Shown here: positions 1 to 10,715 of the stretch, piece after piece
How the letters are laid out: every line of letters begins with the position of its first letter
How positions within the stretch are numbered: the first letter of the stretch is position 1
Assembly: GCA_905221605.1 (NCBI GenBank)
Contig: CAJNDS010002190.1
Location: 2,309,788-2,373,787, forward strand
Reading direction: 5' to 3'
Source: Symbiodinium natans
Lineage: Eukaryota; Sar; Dinophyceae; Suessiales; Symbiodiniaceae
Length of the DNA stretch: 64,000 nucleotides
Notes under the pieces: model-generated
What the model was told of the DNA's origin: nothing
The model's database searches: none
Seen by the model: only the letters and a program-made list of their open reading frames with translations
Translations under genes and position numbers: made by a program

Positions 1-52
1 AAGCGCGAGGCTCCCACCTGGAAGCATGCGGTTTAGGGTTTTGGGATGTTGT

Positions 53-117
53 GGGTTTAGGGTTTAGGGTTTAGGGTTTAGGGTTTAGGGTTTAGGGTTT
101 AGGGTTTAGGGTTTAGG
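53..117 (+). repeat. Interstitial telomere-like array, TTTAGGG strand
   Basis: About nine near-perfect TTTAGGG units follow a degenerate lead-in from position 30. The array is internal and is followed by unique sequence and then by arrays in the opposite orientation, so it is not a chromosome end. Confidence 0.95.
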
Positions 118-201
118 GGTTTTTTGGGTACCACATCAGCCCTAAACTGACGTTGATTTGGATCCATTTGCACAGAGCCCGGGTCGCTAACCTCTTTACA
201 G

Positions 202-281
202 CCCTAAACCCCAAACCCTAAACCCCAAACCCTAAACCCTAAACCTTAAACCCTAAACCCCAAACCCCAAACCCTAAACCT
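202..281 (-). repeat. Interstitial telomere-like array, CCCTAAA strand
   Basis: CCCTAAA units with CCCCAAA variants. A 70-nt segment containing an acceptor-like ctgcag at 328-333 separates it from a short TTTAGGG run at 353-378. This is the same array-unique-array layout that surrounds exons elsewhere in the window, but no protein can be recognised in so short a segment. Confidence 0.9.
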
Positions 282-572
282 TTGTTTTTTTTTGAATACG
301 GGCCTCGCGAGTCCACCGTAGAAGTCCCTGCAGGACAGGCCCCTGCAGCCGGAGGGTTTAGGGTTTAGGGTTTAGGGCTTCTTTCCCTCTGGGTGACCTG
401 TCGGATAGGCTGGTGAATCTGGACCCTGCGCCATGCACAGCTTAAGGGGGAGGAGTTCATGGGGGGGCAGGTACCTAGGGAACCTCAGGGAAGCTTAGGG
501 AGCCTTAGGGAGCAGCGGGGAGTAATCGCTTATCAGGGAACCTTGGGTTGAATACCCTGCTTGAACCTTCCC

Positions 573-738
573 GCCCTAAACCCTAAACCCTAAACCCTAA
601 ACCCTAAACCCTAAACCCTAAACCCTAAACCCTAAACCCTAAACCCTAAACCCTAAACCCTAAACCCTAAACCCTAAGCCCTAAACCCTAAACCCTAAAC
701 CCTAAACCCTAAACCCTAAACCCTAAACCCTAAACCCC
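573..738 (-). repeat. Interstitial telomere-like array, CCCTAAA strand (about 23 units)
   Basis: One of the longest pure arrays at the left edge. It lies directly upstream of the EF-hand-like exon at 761-847, so it would sit at the 3' end of that exon's upstream intron. Confidence 0.95.
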
Positions 739-760
739 ATGCCATCTCCCCCCCCTTCAG

Positions 761-847
761 AACCCTTTTCAAGCCGAGGGATCATCGACCTCAGGGACCT
801 CAAGCGCCTTCTCGAGGCCCTTTCGAACCACGCAGAGGGCCTGAACG
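761..847 (+). CDS. Exon with EF-hand-like exit helix (gene extends off the left edge)
   Basis: The acceptor is a C-rich tract ending ttcag at 760; the donor GT is at 848. Read with 2 leftover bases, the exon gives a segment containing SRGIIDLRDLKRLLEAL. The GxIDLxDL pattern is the last third of an EF-hand loop (hydrophobic position 8, acidic position 12) plus its exit helix. The first half of the loop would lie on an upstream exon. The exon directly follows a CCCTAAA array, like the EF-hand and C2 exons at 25-62 kb, which suggests a related gene to the left. The function beyond probable Ca2+ binding is unknown. Confidence 0.5.
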
Positions 848-2106
848 GTTTTGGAGTTGGTTTTACTCTTCGTGTTTTTTCCATATTATTATTATTATAT
901 ATATACTTGCCCACTCTTGGCAGGTTCTAAGCTTTTTTGCTCCAGTTGTGTATACTATATATTATTAGACTAATAATAATACAATTTATATTAATATGAT
1001 ATAGATATAATGGTATTTGTGTCTGCCTTGTTTAGGCCCGAGGTTTGAGTCTCAGGACCAGTAGCCATGTGCAAAATCCCCAAAGCCCGAGTCCCACTTA
1101 ACCAGTTTTGAGTTTGAAAGCCCGAGTCTCACTTAACCAAGTGCCCGGCCGAGTCCGAGTTTTGGGACCTAACCACCCTTCCTTTCGTCCATGTTCTGCC
1201 GAACCACACCATCGTCGTTGAAGCAACCATGCCGGGGCCTCTGTGTGTTTGTTGTAGGGTTTAGTGGGGGGTGGGTGGGCCCGAGACCAAGACTTCAACC
1301 CCCAACCCCTAATAAGCCCACAGGGACCCTGTACCCTAAACCCGGACCTTTAAGCCCGAGACTCTAAGCCCGATATTAAGTTTAAGCCCGAGTAAGCCCG
1401 AAACCCCAGCAAACCCCCTGAGCTTTCGACAACGGCGACTTCGCTGGCCGAGTCCGAGGTGGGGGAGCTGTGCTCGAACATGCCCGAGTTTTGGGCGTGT
1501 TCGTCACAGCTCCAAGCCGATGCTGTGCTCAGACAGTGCCCAAGTGCACTGTTTGTCACAGCATCACAAAAAGGTTCATGCTCATTCAGGGCCCGAGTCC
1601 GAGGGCCTTGGATGTCATGTGCCACGTGCCATGTGGTTTAAAAATTTAGTGCTACGAGTTCGCCCGGGGCCTCAGCTTGCCCGAGGCATCCGCGGGAGCC
1701 CGAGACCGAGCCTAAACCCGAAACCCTAAACCCTAAACCCTAAACCCGGGCATTCGGAGTTTGAGGAAAGTAGGAATGACTGTCTGAGTGCCTTGACATT
1801 GAGTTCCCGAGACGTAGGCTCCAACCCGAGATGTTATTTCTATCAACCCAGGTCCATGCTGGCCACAGCGATCGAGCCTTCTGGCCCGAGGATGTGCCAA
1901 GCCCAGTTCAGCACACAGTTGTCATTGGCGTGCTTGTGTTTGCAGTTGGAAACCTCCTAGTCGAAAGTCAGGGCTCAAGGCCACTGCCAGCAGAACCCAT
2001 GCACACCACAGCCATGACAGAGTGCCAGTAGCACGATGAAGTCAAGTTTGAAGTATGTCCGAGTTTGAAGCATGTCTGAAGTAAGCCATTAGCCCATTAT
2101 TTTGCC
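848..2106. other. Intron or intergenic sequence without a recognised gene
   Basis: Contains an AT-rich stretch at 886-1010, degenerate CCCTAAA units at 1333-1390 and 1722-1745, and the start of the CCGAG-rich zone (from about 1140). Short ORFs here overlap each other in several frames and show no domain. An exon cannot be excluded around 1459-1640. Confidence 0.5.
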
Positions 2107-3175
2107 ATGTCTCAGTCTCAGTCTGAGCGGGATGGAAAGTGGTCCGAGCGTGGCGGAAGTTGGTCCGAGTGGTGGTCCTCGTCCAATGATTGGAGCCCGT
2201 CCGATGAGTGGTGGTCCGGGCTTCCCGACAATGGCTCCTTGCCCGAGAAGAAGGCTGGGTCCAATCGAGTGCAATGCAGCAGCAAGGTGAAACTGAGTCA
2301 TTCAGATTCACATTGCTTAATATTTACCGGTCGAGAGTGAGTCGCTTGACTGACAGGATCAGCCCGAGCCGAAGGGGATGCCCAAGTACAAGCCAGCCAA
2401 GCCCAAGACCAACCCCGAGCCCAAGGCCAAGCCCGAGCCGTCCTCGAGTGCCGCGACGGAGGTCAAGAAGAAGTCGAAGAACCCGGGCAAGGCGCAGCGC
2501 GAGCACAAGAAGAGGCAGAAATTGGCCCAGCAGGTGACCTGTTCGAATTTAGTTCAATGATGGCGAAGTCCGAGCTGTGCAGTTTGCTTGGGGCATCTGT
2601 GATGCCGAGTCCTGCTGCCAAACTGAGGCCAAAGAGCACGTGCAGGCCCAAGCCAAGAAGGACGTGCCACTGTCCAACCTGCAGTACCAGATGATCGTGG
2701 ACATGTGCGAGACTTGGCTAGCAATTGCATGGTCCAGCATGGCAAAATTTCCTGAACGTCTGACATGTCTTCTAACTTAGGAGCTCAACACCTTGCTGGA
2801 CGATTACAGCCAGGCCTTGGGGTGGTTCAGGAGGAATCGTCCGAGTCATTGGCAGGAGTATGGATTGGCCAAGCTCACTTTTCCGTCCGTGGACTACAAG
2901 ACTCGGTACTCGAAGTCGACAGACATCAAAGAACTCATGAGATGCATCCGAGTGCTTTGGCTCTAGCAGCACTGGAGGTTTTAGATAGTTTTATGTTTCA
3001 GTCTGAGTCTAAGCAACAGACCGAGCAGCCTTTAAGCCTTACCCGCCAGGAAATGGCATCAGCGGCAGCCGAAGCTCACCAACTCTTGATGTGGTGGCAA
3101 AATCAGTTGCCCGGGAATCCATATTACATCCGAGAACCGCCCCGCAGCTGGGCTTCTAATTATTGCTGTTGTTGA
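2107..3175 (+). CDS. Five-exon gene, unknown Trp/Lys/Pro-rich protein (about 279 aa)
   Basis: Exons 2107-2286, 2357-2533, 2583-2720, 2781-2951 and 3002-3175. All four introns (70, 49, 60 and 50 nt) are phase 0 and the frame stays open from ATG to TGA. The third intron starts with GC; the others start with GT. The N-terminus is Ser/Trp-rich, the second exon is Lys/Pro/Glu-rich and probably disordered, and exons 3-4 encode a folded-looking segment with LDDYSQALGWFRRNRPSHW. The last exon ends in CCC before the stop. I do not recognise the family. Short uniform introns and consistent phase make the model credible; the true start could lie further upstream. Confidence 0.7.
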
Positions 3176-3255
3176 ATTGAATCAGACGGTTTGTTTGCCT
3201 TGGTTTTGCCCAGTCTGAATACCGTTGAGGACGTCCGTGCATTGACCAGAGCCAC

Positions 3256-5457
3256 ATGACCGAGGGTCAAAAAGCTGCAGCGAAAGCTGGTGCAGCCCCG
3301 CCTCGTACGAGTTGAATGTTTAAGTACGAGAGTCTGTCTTCCACGCGCTGCTGGAGACCGAGTCTTTTTGCAGTCCAGCGATGCCAGCCGGCTTTGTCGG
3401 TCGAAAAAGTAAGATATCATCCGCAGAGCAAGGTGGCTGTGTTGCAAGTCCAGCTCGAGTAGCCCGCATGGACATGCGTCGCCCAGGTGCTGTTCTTGAC
3501 CCAGTGCTGGAGCTCGAGTCTCCGCGGCACGACGATGAGGCGCCCGGTGCTTCCTAGCCTGCTGCAAAGTTAGATTTGAGCGCATGAGTCTGGTCAAGTT
3601 TGACAGCAGAGTTGAGTTGTTTGTGAAAAATGCAGTTTCGGCCCGAGCTTTCAGCTTCAGAACTTTCATGCCGACCCGTGGTCACCCAGACTACGACACC
3701 CTAGGGTTCCAGTACGGACTTCTGATCAACAACCCCGAGGCCCTAGCATGAGAGTGTTTCTGAGAGTCAGATTCAAGCATTGACCGAGTGCATGAGTCTC
3801 TGCCTGAGGCACTCGCAAAACTGGGACCTGAAGCCAGAGCTGCCTACATGGCTGGCCCAGCACCGAGCCACAGTCAGGGTCAGGGTCAGGGTGCCAGTGC
3901 CGGCTTCCACGCCCTTGACGAGAGTGTCCCGCTCGAGAAGGCCCCGATTCTGACTGATGCATTTTAGATCGCGGGGCTTCAACCGGAAGCCGTCGTTCCC
4001 TGCCAGGTGACCGAGAAGCTGAACGAGCTCGCGCCGCATTTGTACTACTTGCTCCGTGTGTGTCGATGCGACGACATGGCCTACTGTGCCACTTGACTTT
4101 GCCAGTGTATTGAGTTAGTATGCTATGTAGCAGCAACTTTCAACTTCGGCTGCCGTGCCAGTGTCCCTAAGGGCCTCCTGGCGCTTCTGATGCACAGCCC
4201 GAGTGGAGCTGAGCATGCCCACGCCATCTCCCCGAAGCTTATCAGCCGCTTGGGCATTTAAAGCAACAATGCAGTGACATTTTGGTGTTAGCTATGATAT
4301 TTGGCCAACCCCGCCAAGGATTTGTGCTCGAGAAGAGGTTCCCGGAGCAGTTCAAGTCCAAGAAGAGTCAGGACCGAAAGGAACGCTCGTGGCACCCGGA
4401 CAAGGTGGTAACGGCCCACGTCCGAGAGAAGATGCACGCGTTCAGAGACTTAGCAGCACTTATTAATGGCAGCATTGACTTAGTGAAGGCCACTTTACTT
4501 GCAAGTTTAGTGAAGGCAAACTGTGTTCGCATTGTGAAGCTTAGATGAAGCGGCTGGGCTGACATGGTCCGGCAAGCTCGACGATGATGACTGGGAGTAC
4601 GAGGAGCACGTGGAGCCCGGTGTGTCCGAGGGTGGCGTGAAAGTGTCTGTCACCAAGGCCGAGAAAGAGAGCATGGGGGCAGCAGGCAGCACCGTGCTCC
4701 CAGGCAAAAGCAAGGGTGGTCGGAGAACGTCGCCCGCGCCGCGAGACCGAGGTTCCCGGTCCGAGGTGCATTACGTGCCAGCCGAGGTTGTGCCTGGGCC
4801 CCCACCAATGCCCGAGCCGCCAGCAGCACCTGGCCTGCGGCCTCAGGAGATCGACCGAGTCGGGCCGTACGATGTGTGGAACATGCCCGATGAGGAGGGC
4901 AAGCCCGAGCTCACCCCGACCGAGGCGCCGTCGGCCAAGCCAGCACAGCCGGCCCAGCCCAAGCAGCAGCCGGCCCAGCCCAAGCAGCAGCCGGCCCAGC
5001 CCAACAAGCAGCCCGTGCAGGCCCAGCCCGTGCAGGCCCAGCCCGTGCAGGCCCAGCCCGTGCAGCAGCCCCAGCCCGTGCAGCAGCCCCAGCCCGTGCA
5101 GCCCCAGCCCGTGCAGCAGCCCCAGCCCGCAAAAGGGCCCGAGACAAGCCAGACCGCGACCCCCTCTCAGGCACCTCCCACAACGACGGCCGAGCATGAG
5201 CGTGAGAAGGAGTGGCACCATGATACGGCCGAGGGCGTTTTCCAGGGCGACTTGCCTGCGGAGGAGGTGGCGGCGCAGCCCGGCGTTTGGGACGAACGTT
5301 GGCGGGCCTGGTACGAGGAGCAGCAGGACACTGGGCAGCAGATTAGTTGGGTTGTAATCAGCGGGCGTTGTGTGATGTCTGTGAAAACCTCTCTGAGTCA
5401 GAATCTGAGGCCGAGTGGAAGAAGTGGGAAGACTGGCAGAGGCAGCACGGCCAGTGA
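3256..5457 (+). CDS. Multi-exon gene, Gln/Pro-repeat protein of unknown function
   Basis: The 3' half is well supported: exons 4172-4253, 4319-4439, 4540-5345 and 5402-5457 join in phase, with a GC donor at 4254, GT donors at 4440 and 5346, and TGA at 5455-5457. The protein has a basic stretch (KSKKSQDRKERSWHPDK), an acidic patch (LDDDDWEYEEH), Pro-rich linkers, a PAQPKQQ/PVQAQ repeat tract, and a Trp-rich tail ending WKKWEDWQRQHGQ. Upstream coding blocks are clear but their joints are not: an ATG at 3256, about 3310-3555, 3625-3747, 3795-3960 and 3969-4110. The Q/P tract suggests a scaffold or RNA/chromatin-associated protein; that is inference only. Confidence 0.6.
4933..5135 (+). repeat. 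In-frame coding tandem repeat (Q/P-rich)
   Basis: Tandem units encoding PAQPKQQ, then PVQAQ, then PVQQPQ. They are in frame with the flanking coding sequence, so length changes would leave the frame intact. All unit types share the ccagcccgtgcag core. Confidence 0.85.
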
Positions 5458-6539
5458 GGGCCCGAGCAGCCGTCGCCCGATAATTGGGCCTGGACCATTT
5501 TGGGGACGAGGAAGACAGAGCCCGAGCGGGACCATGTGATTAAAGTCTTACTACTAGTCCGTGACATATGTGATTAAAGTCAATTCGCGATCGTACGAGT
5601 GTTTCGCTTGGGCCAGGGCTTCTGGCATATTGGATAAGAGTCTGTGAAGACGTTCCCCCGAGTCCGAGACGCCCCAGCACAAAGAAAATGCAGCGTGTGC
5701 AATGCCTGTGACAGTTTCCGGGTGCTTGTTTGCGGTCATGACGAGTTGTCGTTTCCATCGGCAGGCTGGCTCTGGACTCCGTTTGCGACCTCGTGCCCGC
5801 CCGAGCAACGTTGATGTTGTGCAGCCGCTTGCGTGGTTTTTCCCTGAGTTGTGCAGCCGCTTGGGTTGTCTGCGTGATTCTCGCCTACTTATATAATACT
5901 GTATTTTATTAATTATTATTATTATTCTTAATTAAATATTAATTATTATAATAATAGTAATATTATTATTATTATTATTTATATCAATAGACCCGCCCGA
6001 GGTACCACTGCGATGCTTTCGGCAGAGTGCTGGCAGCCGCCATGGCCGAGGACTGCAAGTGTTGTGGCGTATGGGATCCTAAATAAAACAATAAACTTTA
6101 TTAAGCGCCTGAAATAAAAAACTTAAGCCCGTGTTCTGTGACTGTGAATACCCAGCCCGAACCTCTAGGAATCAGACCCCTTTCTGAGGCAGTGGGTGTT
6201 CCAGAGCCCTATAAACCCTAAATCCTAAATCACCCTGCAGAGTGTCCGAGAGGTCAGCTAAGCGGGTGGCAAAAAAAATCACCCTAAAAAGTCGTCGACC
6301 GTAAGTTCAGATTCAGATCGCTTGGGGTTCTGAATCCTAATGTTTTGTTTTTTTTTTGGGGGGGAGGGGTCCGGATTCAAGCATATATCCGATTGGGTAT
6401 CTTGGGTTTATGCTTTCGGGTTTATCTACCCACAATTCACTAATAAATAATATAGCGGTTTGTTTCTGAACATAGTATAGTGGGTTCTGGGGCTTGGGTT
6501 CGAAAACACCCTAAACCCTAAACCCTAAATCCGTCGGCG
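5458..6539. other. Intergenic stretch with AT-rich tract and one possible start exon
   Basis: Positions 5885-5985 are an AT-rich, TTA-rich low-complexity tract. At 6042-6068 an ATG in a strong Kozak context (gccgccATGG) opens MAEDCKCCG, followed by a GT at 6069. This may be a first coding exon, but the next exon was not found. Scattered CCCTAAA units occur at 6210-6230 and 6507-6530. Confidence 0.4.
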
Positions 6540-6855
6540 TGCAGCTGCGGTATGGGCACAGAAAGCCTCATGCAGACGACAAGCTGGAGAAGGCTTGCGG
6601 AGTCCACCTCATCCAGGCATCCTCTCCCTGGACCGCAGGGCTGAGATGCATGCACATTGGCGGCTCGCCCGCATGGCCCATTCTGGGATCTACCTCTTCA
6701 TTGTGGAGACGACTGAATGTCGGACCTTGGTCCTGCTCCTTGAAGCATTGCACGGACGGGGCCGGGTGGATGAGACTATGAGGGCTGGACGTCGGGTTCG
6801 TTATGTTCAATCCTGCCTCCATCCCAGACCCTTCTTTTGGTTACTTTGGGCTTAG
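6540..6855 (+). CDS. Possible coding exon of unknown function
   Basis: An acceptor-like gtgcag ends at 6539. The frame that stays open to a stop at 6853-6855 encodes a hydrophobic-helical segment (SGIYLFIVETTECRTLVLLL) and a basic stretch. Two other frames are partly open, so the frame choice rests on composition alone. It is followed at 6880-6900 by a degenerate TTTAGGG unit. Confidence 0.4.
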
Positions 6856-7107
6856 TATTTAATAGGCTGAGTTTAAATACGTTTAGCAGGGTTTAGGGAA
6901 ACAAGACAGCATGCAAAATTGAAATATGAAACCGCCGTAGGCCCTGAAGCCCTAGACCTCCAAGCCCCTAAAACAAAAGGGACCCTAAGTGAAATTTAAC
7001 ACACCCGGCCGAAAAGCCCGAAAGCGAGCCTGCCCCGCAGGATCTCCGTTTGCAGCCCGAGTCGGAGAGGAGGTCCGTCCCGGGCTACACCCTAGACCCT
7101 AAACCCC

Positions 7108-7166
7108 CACACACACACACACACACACCCCACACACACACACATACAGACACACACACACACACA

Positions 7167-7252
<86 letters not shown>

Positions 7253-7477
7253 CACACACCCACACAGACACACACACACAGACACACACACAGACACACA
7301 CACACACACACAAAAACACACACCCGCACACACACACACACCCCACACACACACACACACACACCCCACACACACACCCCACACACACACCCCACACACA
7401 CCCCACACACACACACACACACAAAAACACACACCCGCACACACACACACACACACCCCACACACACACACACACAG
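7108..7477. repeat. (CA)n microsatellite with periodic CCCC and AAAA interruptions
   Basis: About 370 nt of CA dinucleotides. The interruptions CACCCCACA and CAAAAACACACACCCGCA recur, so parts of the tract were duplicated as blocks. HTHTH and VCVCV translations here are artefacts of the repeat. Confidence 0.97.
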
Positions 7478-7478
7478 G

Positions 7479-7650
7479 GTTTAGGGTTTAGGGTTTTAGG
7501 GTTTAAGGGTTTTAGGGTTTATGGTTTTAAGGGTTTAGTTGTTTTAGGGTTTAGGGTTTAGGTTTTAGGGTTTCGGGTTTAGTTTAGGGTTTTATGGTTT
7601 AGGGTTTAGGTTAGTGGTTTAAGGGTTTAGGGTTTAGGGTTTATGATAAG
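7479..7650 (+). repeat. Degenerate TTTAGGG array between two CA microsatellites
   Basis: TTTAGGG units with frequent insertions (TTTTAGGG, TTTAAGGG, TTTATGG). It is sandwiched directly between the CA tracts ending at 7477 and starting at about 7655. Confidence 0.9.
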
Positions 7651-7654
7651 GTTT

Positions 7655-7908
<254 letters not shown>

Positions 7909-8520
7909 TGCACCCCGCGCCCCGGATTTTCTGCACACGTTCTTCTTTCTGCCAGGCCAACCGACGAGCTCTCTCAGTTCTATGGCGATGAAAAACGGCG
8001 GGGCCCTCATGGGCCTGACCTTGTTCGAGATTTTGTTGCAAGTTTGCATTGAAGGTGGTGCACAGGGCAGGTCATGACAAGTTGCGAGTTGCGGCTTCCG
8101 GGTTCGACATTGTTTATCTCTTTGTTGTTCCGCAATTTTCCCCAACCACCCTGGCCGGGGCCTGGCGGCTTGCCGGGACCCGGCTTGTGTTGCATGCTGC
8201 TGCAAATCTACCTGTCTGGGCTTTGCGGTTCCGGTCCGGGTTGGGCGTTGGTTGTTCTGTGATCTGGGGTCCGGCGTGCCGGACCCCGCCGACTGGGCCC
8301 CGACGTGTTTTGTTCCCGTTTCTCCGTCTCTCATGCGTGGGGCTTGGGGTGTTGGTCATTTCTGTTGTTGATTTGCGGCTCTGCGGGTCCCGGCTTTTTG
8401 CCGGGCCCCGGCCCCGGCTTTTGCGGGCCTCCCCTCTTCCCCTCTTCTCTCTTCTCCTCCTTCCCCCTGCTTTCCGTCCACTTCCTCTCTGCTCGCGCCG
8501 CTCCTCTCCGGGTCTGGCTC

Positions 8521-8720
8521 CAGTCCGGGCCCCGGCTCCGGGCCCCGCCTCCAAGCCCCACCTCCGGGCCCCGCCTCCGGGCCCCGCCTCCGGGCCCGCC
8601 TCCGGGCCCCGCCTCCGGACCCCGCCTCCGGGCCCCGCCTCCGGGCCCCGCCTCCGGGCCCCGCCTCCGGGCCCCGCTCCGGCCCCGGCTCCTGACCCCG
8701 GCTCCGGGCTGTTCTGTCGG
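8521..8720. repeat. GC-rich minisatellite, 13-bp unit
   Basis: Tandem copies of about CCGGGCCCCGCCT with single-base variants, embedded in a wider C/G-rich region (8150-8720) with many GGCCCCG runs. Long ORFs on both strands across 8049-9080 are explained by this biased composition. I see no conserved domain in any frame. Confidence 0.85.
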
Positions 8721-9479
8721 AGCTTGCTTGGGCTCCCCTCCTTCGTCGCCTGTCCAGACTGTTTTTTGACCGACTGCATTCCCACCGCCGCGGCCCGCTC
8801 CGGGCCCCGCTCGACCCGCCTCCAGGCCGCACTTCTCCGTGGGCTTCTTGGGTCTCTTTCTCCTTGCCTGTCCTGCCCATTCTGTTCGAACTCACCCTTT
8901 CGAAGAAAATCTGCAGCCCCTACCAACATGCTCCCAGCCCACCATGACAAGGGAGCGTGTGGGCCCGTTGGCCGGGCGCCCAGGGGTGTGGTGGAGGCCT
9001 CGTGCTGCTTCAGCACGAGGGAGGAGGCTTTGAGGCCAACGCAGCGGGTGGGGCTGCATGACAGCAGGGCTCTGCGCTAACGCGCCTGCTGGGGCCTCCT
9101 CTGTCAGGTGTGTGAACACATGCTGGACTCCTCCACCACTGGGATGGGAGGCCTTCCTGACCTTTTCACCCGGCGTCCTTGTCTGTCCCCTCATCCTTGT
9201 CCTTTTCTGCTGCACAAATTCCCCCTGTTCTTCGTAACTTCATGACAATGATGTGGTATAAAAAAAACCGCATTCACTCATTCCTTGGAGTGTTTTGGCA
9301 GCCTGAATCAGACTTACCATTGCAAGGTTCGTGCCAGCGACGTTTGGGAATGGAGGTTTGGACCTCAGTGCGGTTTTCGGAGATTGGTCCTGCTGACTTA
9401 GCAGTCTGAAATGCGCATGATTGATGGCAACTGTGAAGGCCCGAGTCAGTCATAGCAGCGTCGTAGACAAGATCAGAAC
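8721..9479. other. Region with no recognised gene upstream of the bZIP-like gene
   Basis: Falls in GC from left to right and has pyrimidine-rich tracts. The sequence before the ATG at 9480 (9380-9479) carries the first CCGAG motifs of the downstream gene. No TATA-type element is evident. Confidence 0.4.
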
Positions 9480-10384
9480 ATGGGCCGCAAGAGAGAGAGT
9501 TCATCGCCTGAATTGCTGGACGTCGGACAGAGATCACTGTCGGGTTACTTTGGCTCGAAGACCGGCCCCAAGACGCCGAAGATCGAGTCTGGGGTATGTG
9601 TCAAGACAGAACTTCCAGAGAAATCCAAGCGGAATCTCAAGTCCGAGCCGGTGCGAGTGAAACAAGAGCCCAAGGCCATTGTGTCCGTGCAGCCGAAACC
9701 ATCGAAACCAGCAGTGAAGAACGAGATCAGCCCGAAAAGTGAGCCGGTGCGTCCCGACTGCAAGATACTGGAACGGTTTAAGATTCTTTTTTTTTAAACT
9801 GCCCGGGCGATTATTCTTGGATGTTTTTTTGACACTGGCAGGCAGAGGCAACAACATCCACTAGTCCAACAGAGCAACCCGCACGAGTCAGAGACAGAGA
9901 AAAAAAAGAATGACAGGAAAGCCAAGCAGAAGGAGTACGAGAATAACCGCAAATGCAAGGCGCGGACGCGGCTACCCGGTTGAAAGAACATTATGAATAT
10001 TTGTCTACATAATAAAAGTTTTTGAGAAATCTGATCTTGTTGTTGCCCGTGCGGAGGAAAGGGACTGCAGCAGTGCAGAAGTTGGAGTCCGATTTGAAAG
10101 CGGCACTCCATAAAGTGGCCCAGCTCGAAGAACTCCTTGCGTCCAAGCCGCATGACACAGTCGAGGCTTTGCGTGTACAAGTAGCACGGCTTCAGGGGGC
10201 ACTGGAGACCGAGCGACGTGAGGTTAAAGTGTTGCGGGAAGCAGTGGCACGGCTTGAGTGTTTCAAGACCGAGAAAGAAGGTCAGCTCGAGTGGCTAGAA
10301 GAGTGTATGAAAGAGAACGCTCACCTGAAGTTGCTGCTCGATGCAAAAGGCATTGACCGAGGAGTGCCGTGGATGATGGAGTAA
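9480..10384 (+). CDS. PIP-box / SUMO-motif / bZIP-like nuclear protein (about 248 aa)
   Basis: Exons 9480-9775, 9842-9978 and 10071-10384 join in phase (2, then 1 leftover bases) and end at TAA. Near residue 17 QRSLSGYF matches the PCNA-interacting PIP box (QxxL..aromatic-aromatic). Three SUMO consensus sites follow: VKTE, VKQE and VKNE. The second exon is strongly basic (KKKNDRKAKQKEYENNRKCK), continuing ARTR, like a bZIP basic region. The third exon is one long amphipathic coiled coil with leucine heptads (QKLESDL..ALHKVAQLEELL). The expected role is a chromatin or replication-fork protein that dimerises and may bind DNA. It lies just upstream of the DNA methyltransferase in the same orientation, so a joint role in maintaining methylation at replication is attractive but is inference. 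Confidence 0.72.
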
Positions 10385-10715
10385 TAACATCTTTCACTGT
10401 CACGGCTTTCGCTCGAGTGGCGCAGCAGGGGTGTCGCCAAGGCAAAAAAAGGTTTCCCATGTGCAGAGTCAGCTGTCCACGTGACAAGCATGGGTTCAAC
10501 ATGCCAAATACCGGTGCCCAGGCCTTCCATGGCAGAGCCCGTGTCGGCGGCGTTCAAGGCTGCCGTGGCATTAATGTGTGCTGCCAGGACGGATCGTGGC
10601 ATGTGCTGGCAGTTTGGTGGTAGTAGTGCCTTTGTGTGCTTGTGCCCGAGACCGAGGGCGGCTTAAGAGGGGATCCACCGCCCGCCTCGGTTTGCGCCAC
10701 CCGACCTTTCACACC
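10385..10715. other. Short intergenic region upstream of the methyltransferase
   Basis: CCGAG motifs and no clear exon. An alternative upstream exon of the methyltransferase could lie here, because the ATG at 10716 begins almost directly with motif I. Confidence 0.4.

Noticed and set aside
1-738. Left end as a true chromosome telomere
   Set aside because: Arrays are short, alternate in orientation and are interspersed with unique sequence and an exon; the window continues with genes.
4541-5221. 226-aa minus-strand Gly/Leu-rich ORF
   Set aside because: Shadow of the Q/P repeat exon on the + strand, which has matching splice joints and stop.
8049-9080. 343-aa + strand and 300-aa minus-strand ORFs
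   Set aside because: Open in several frames because of extreme GC and the 13-bp minisatellite; no domain and no plausible splice context.
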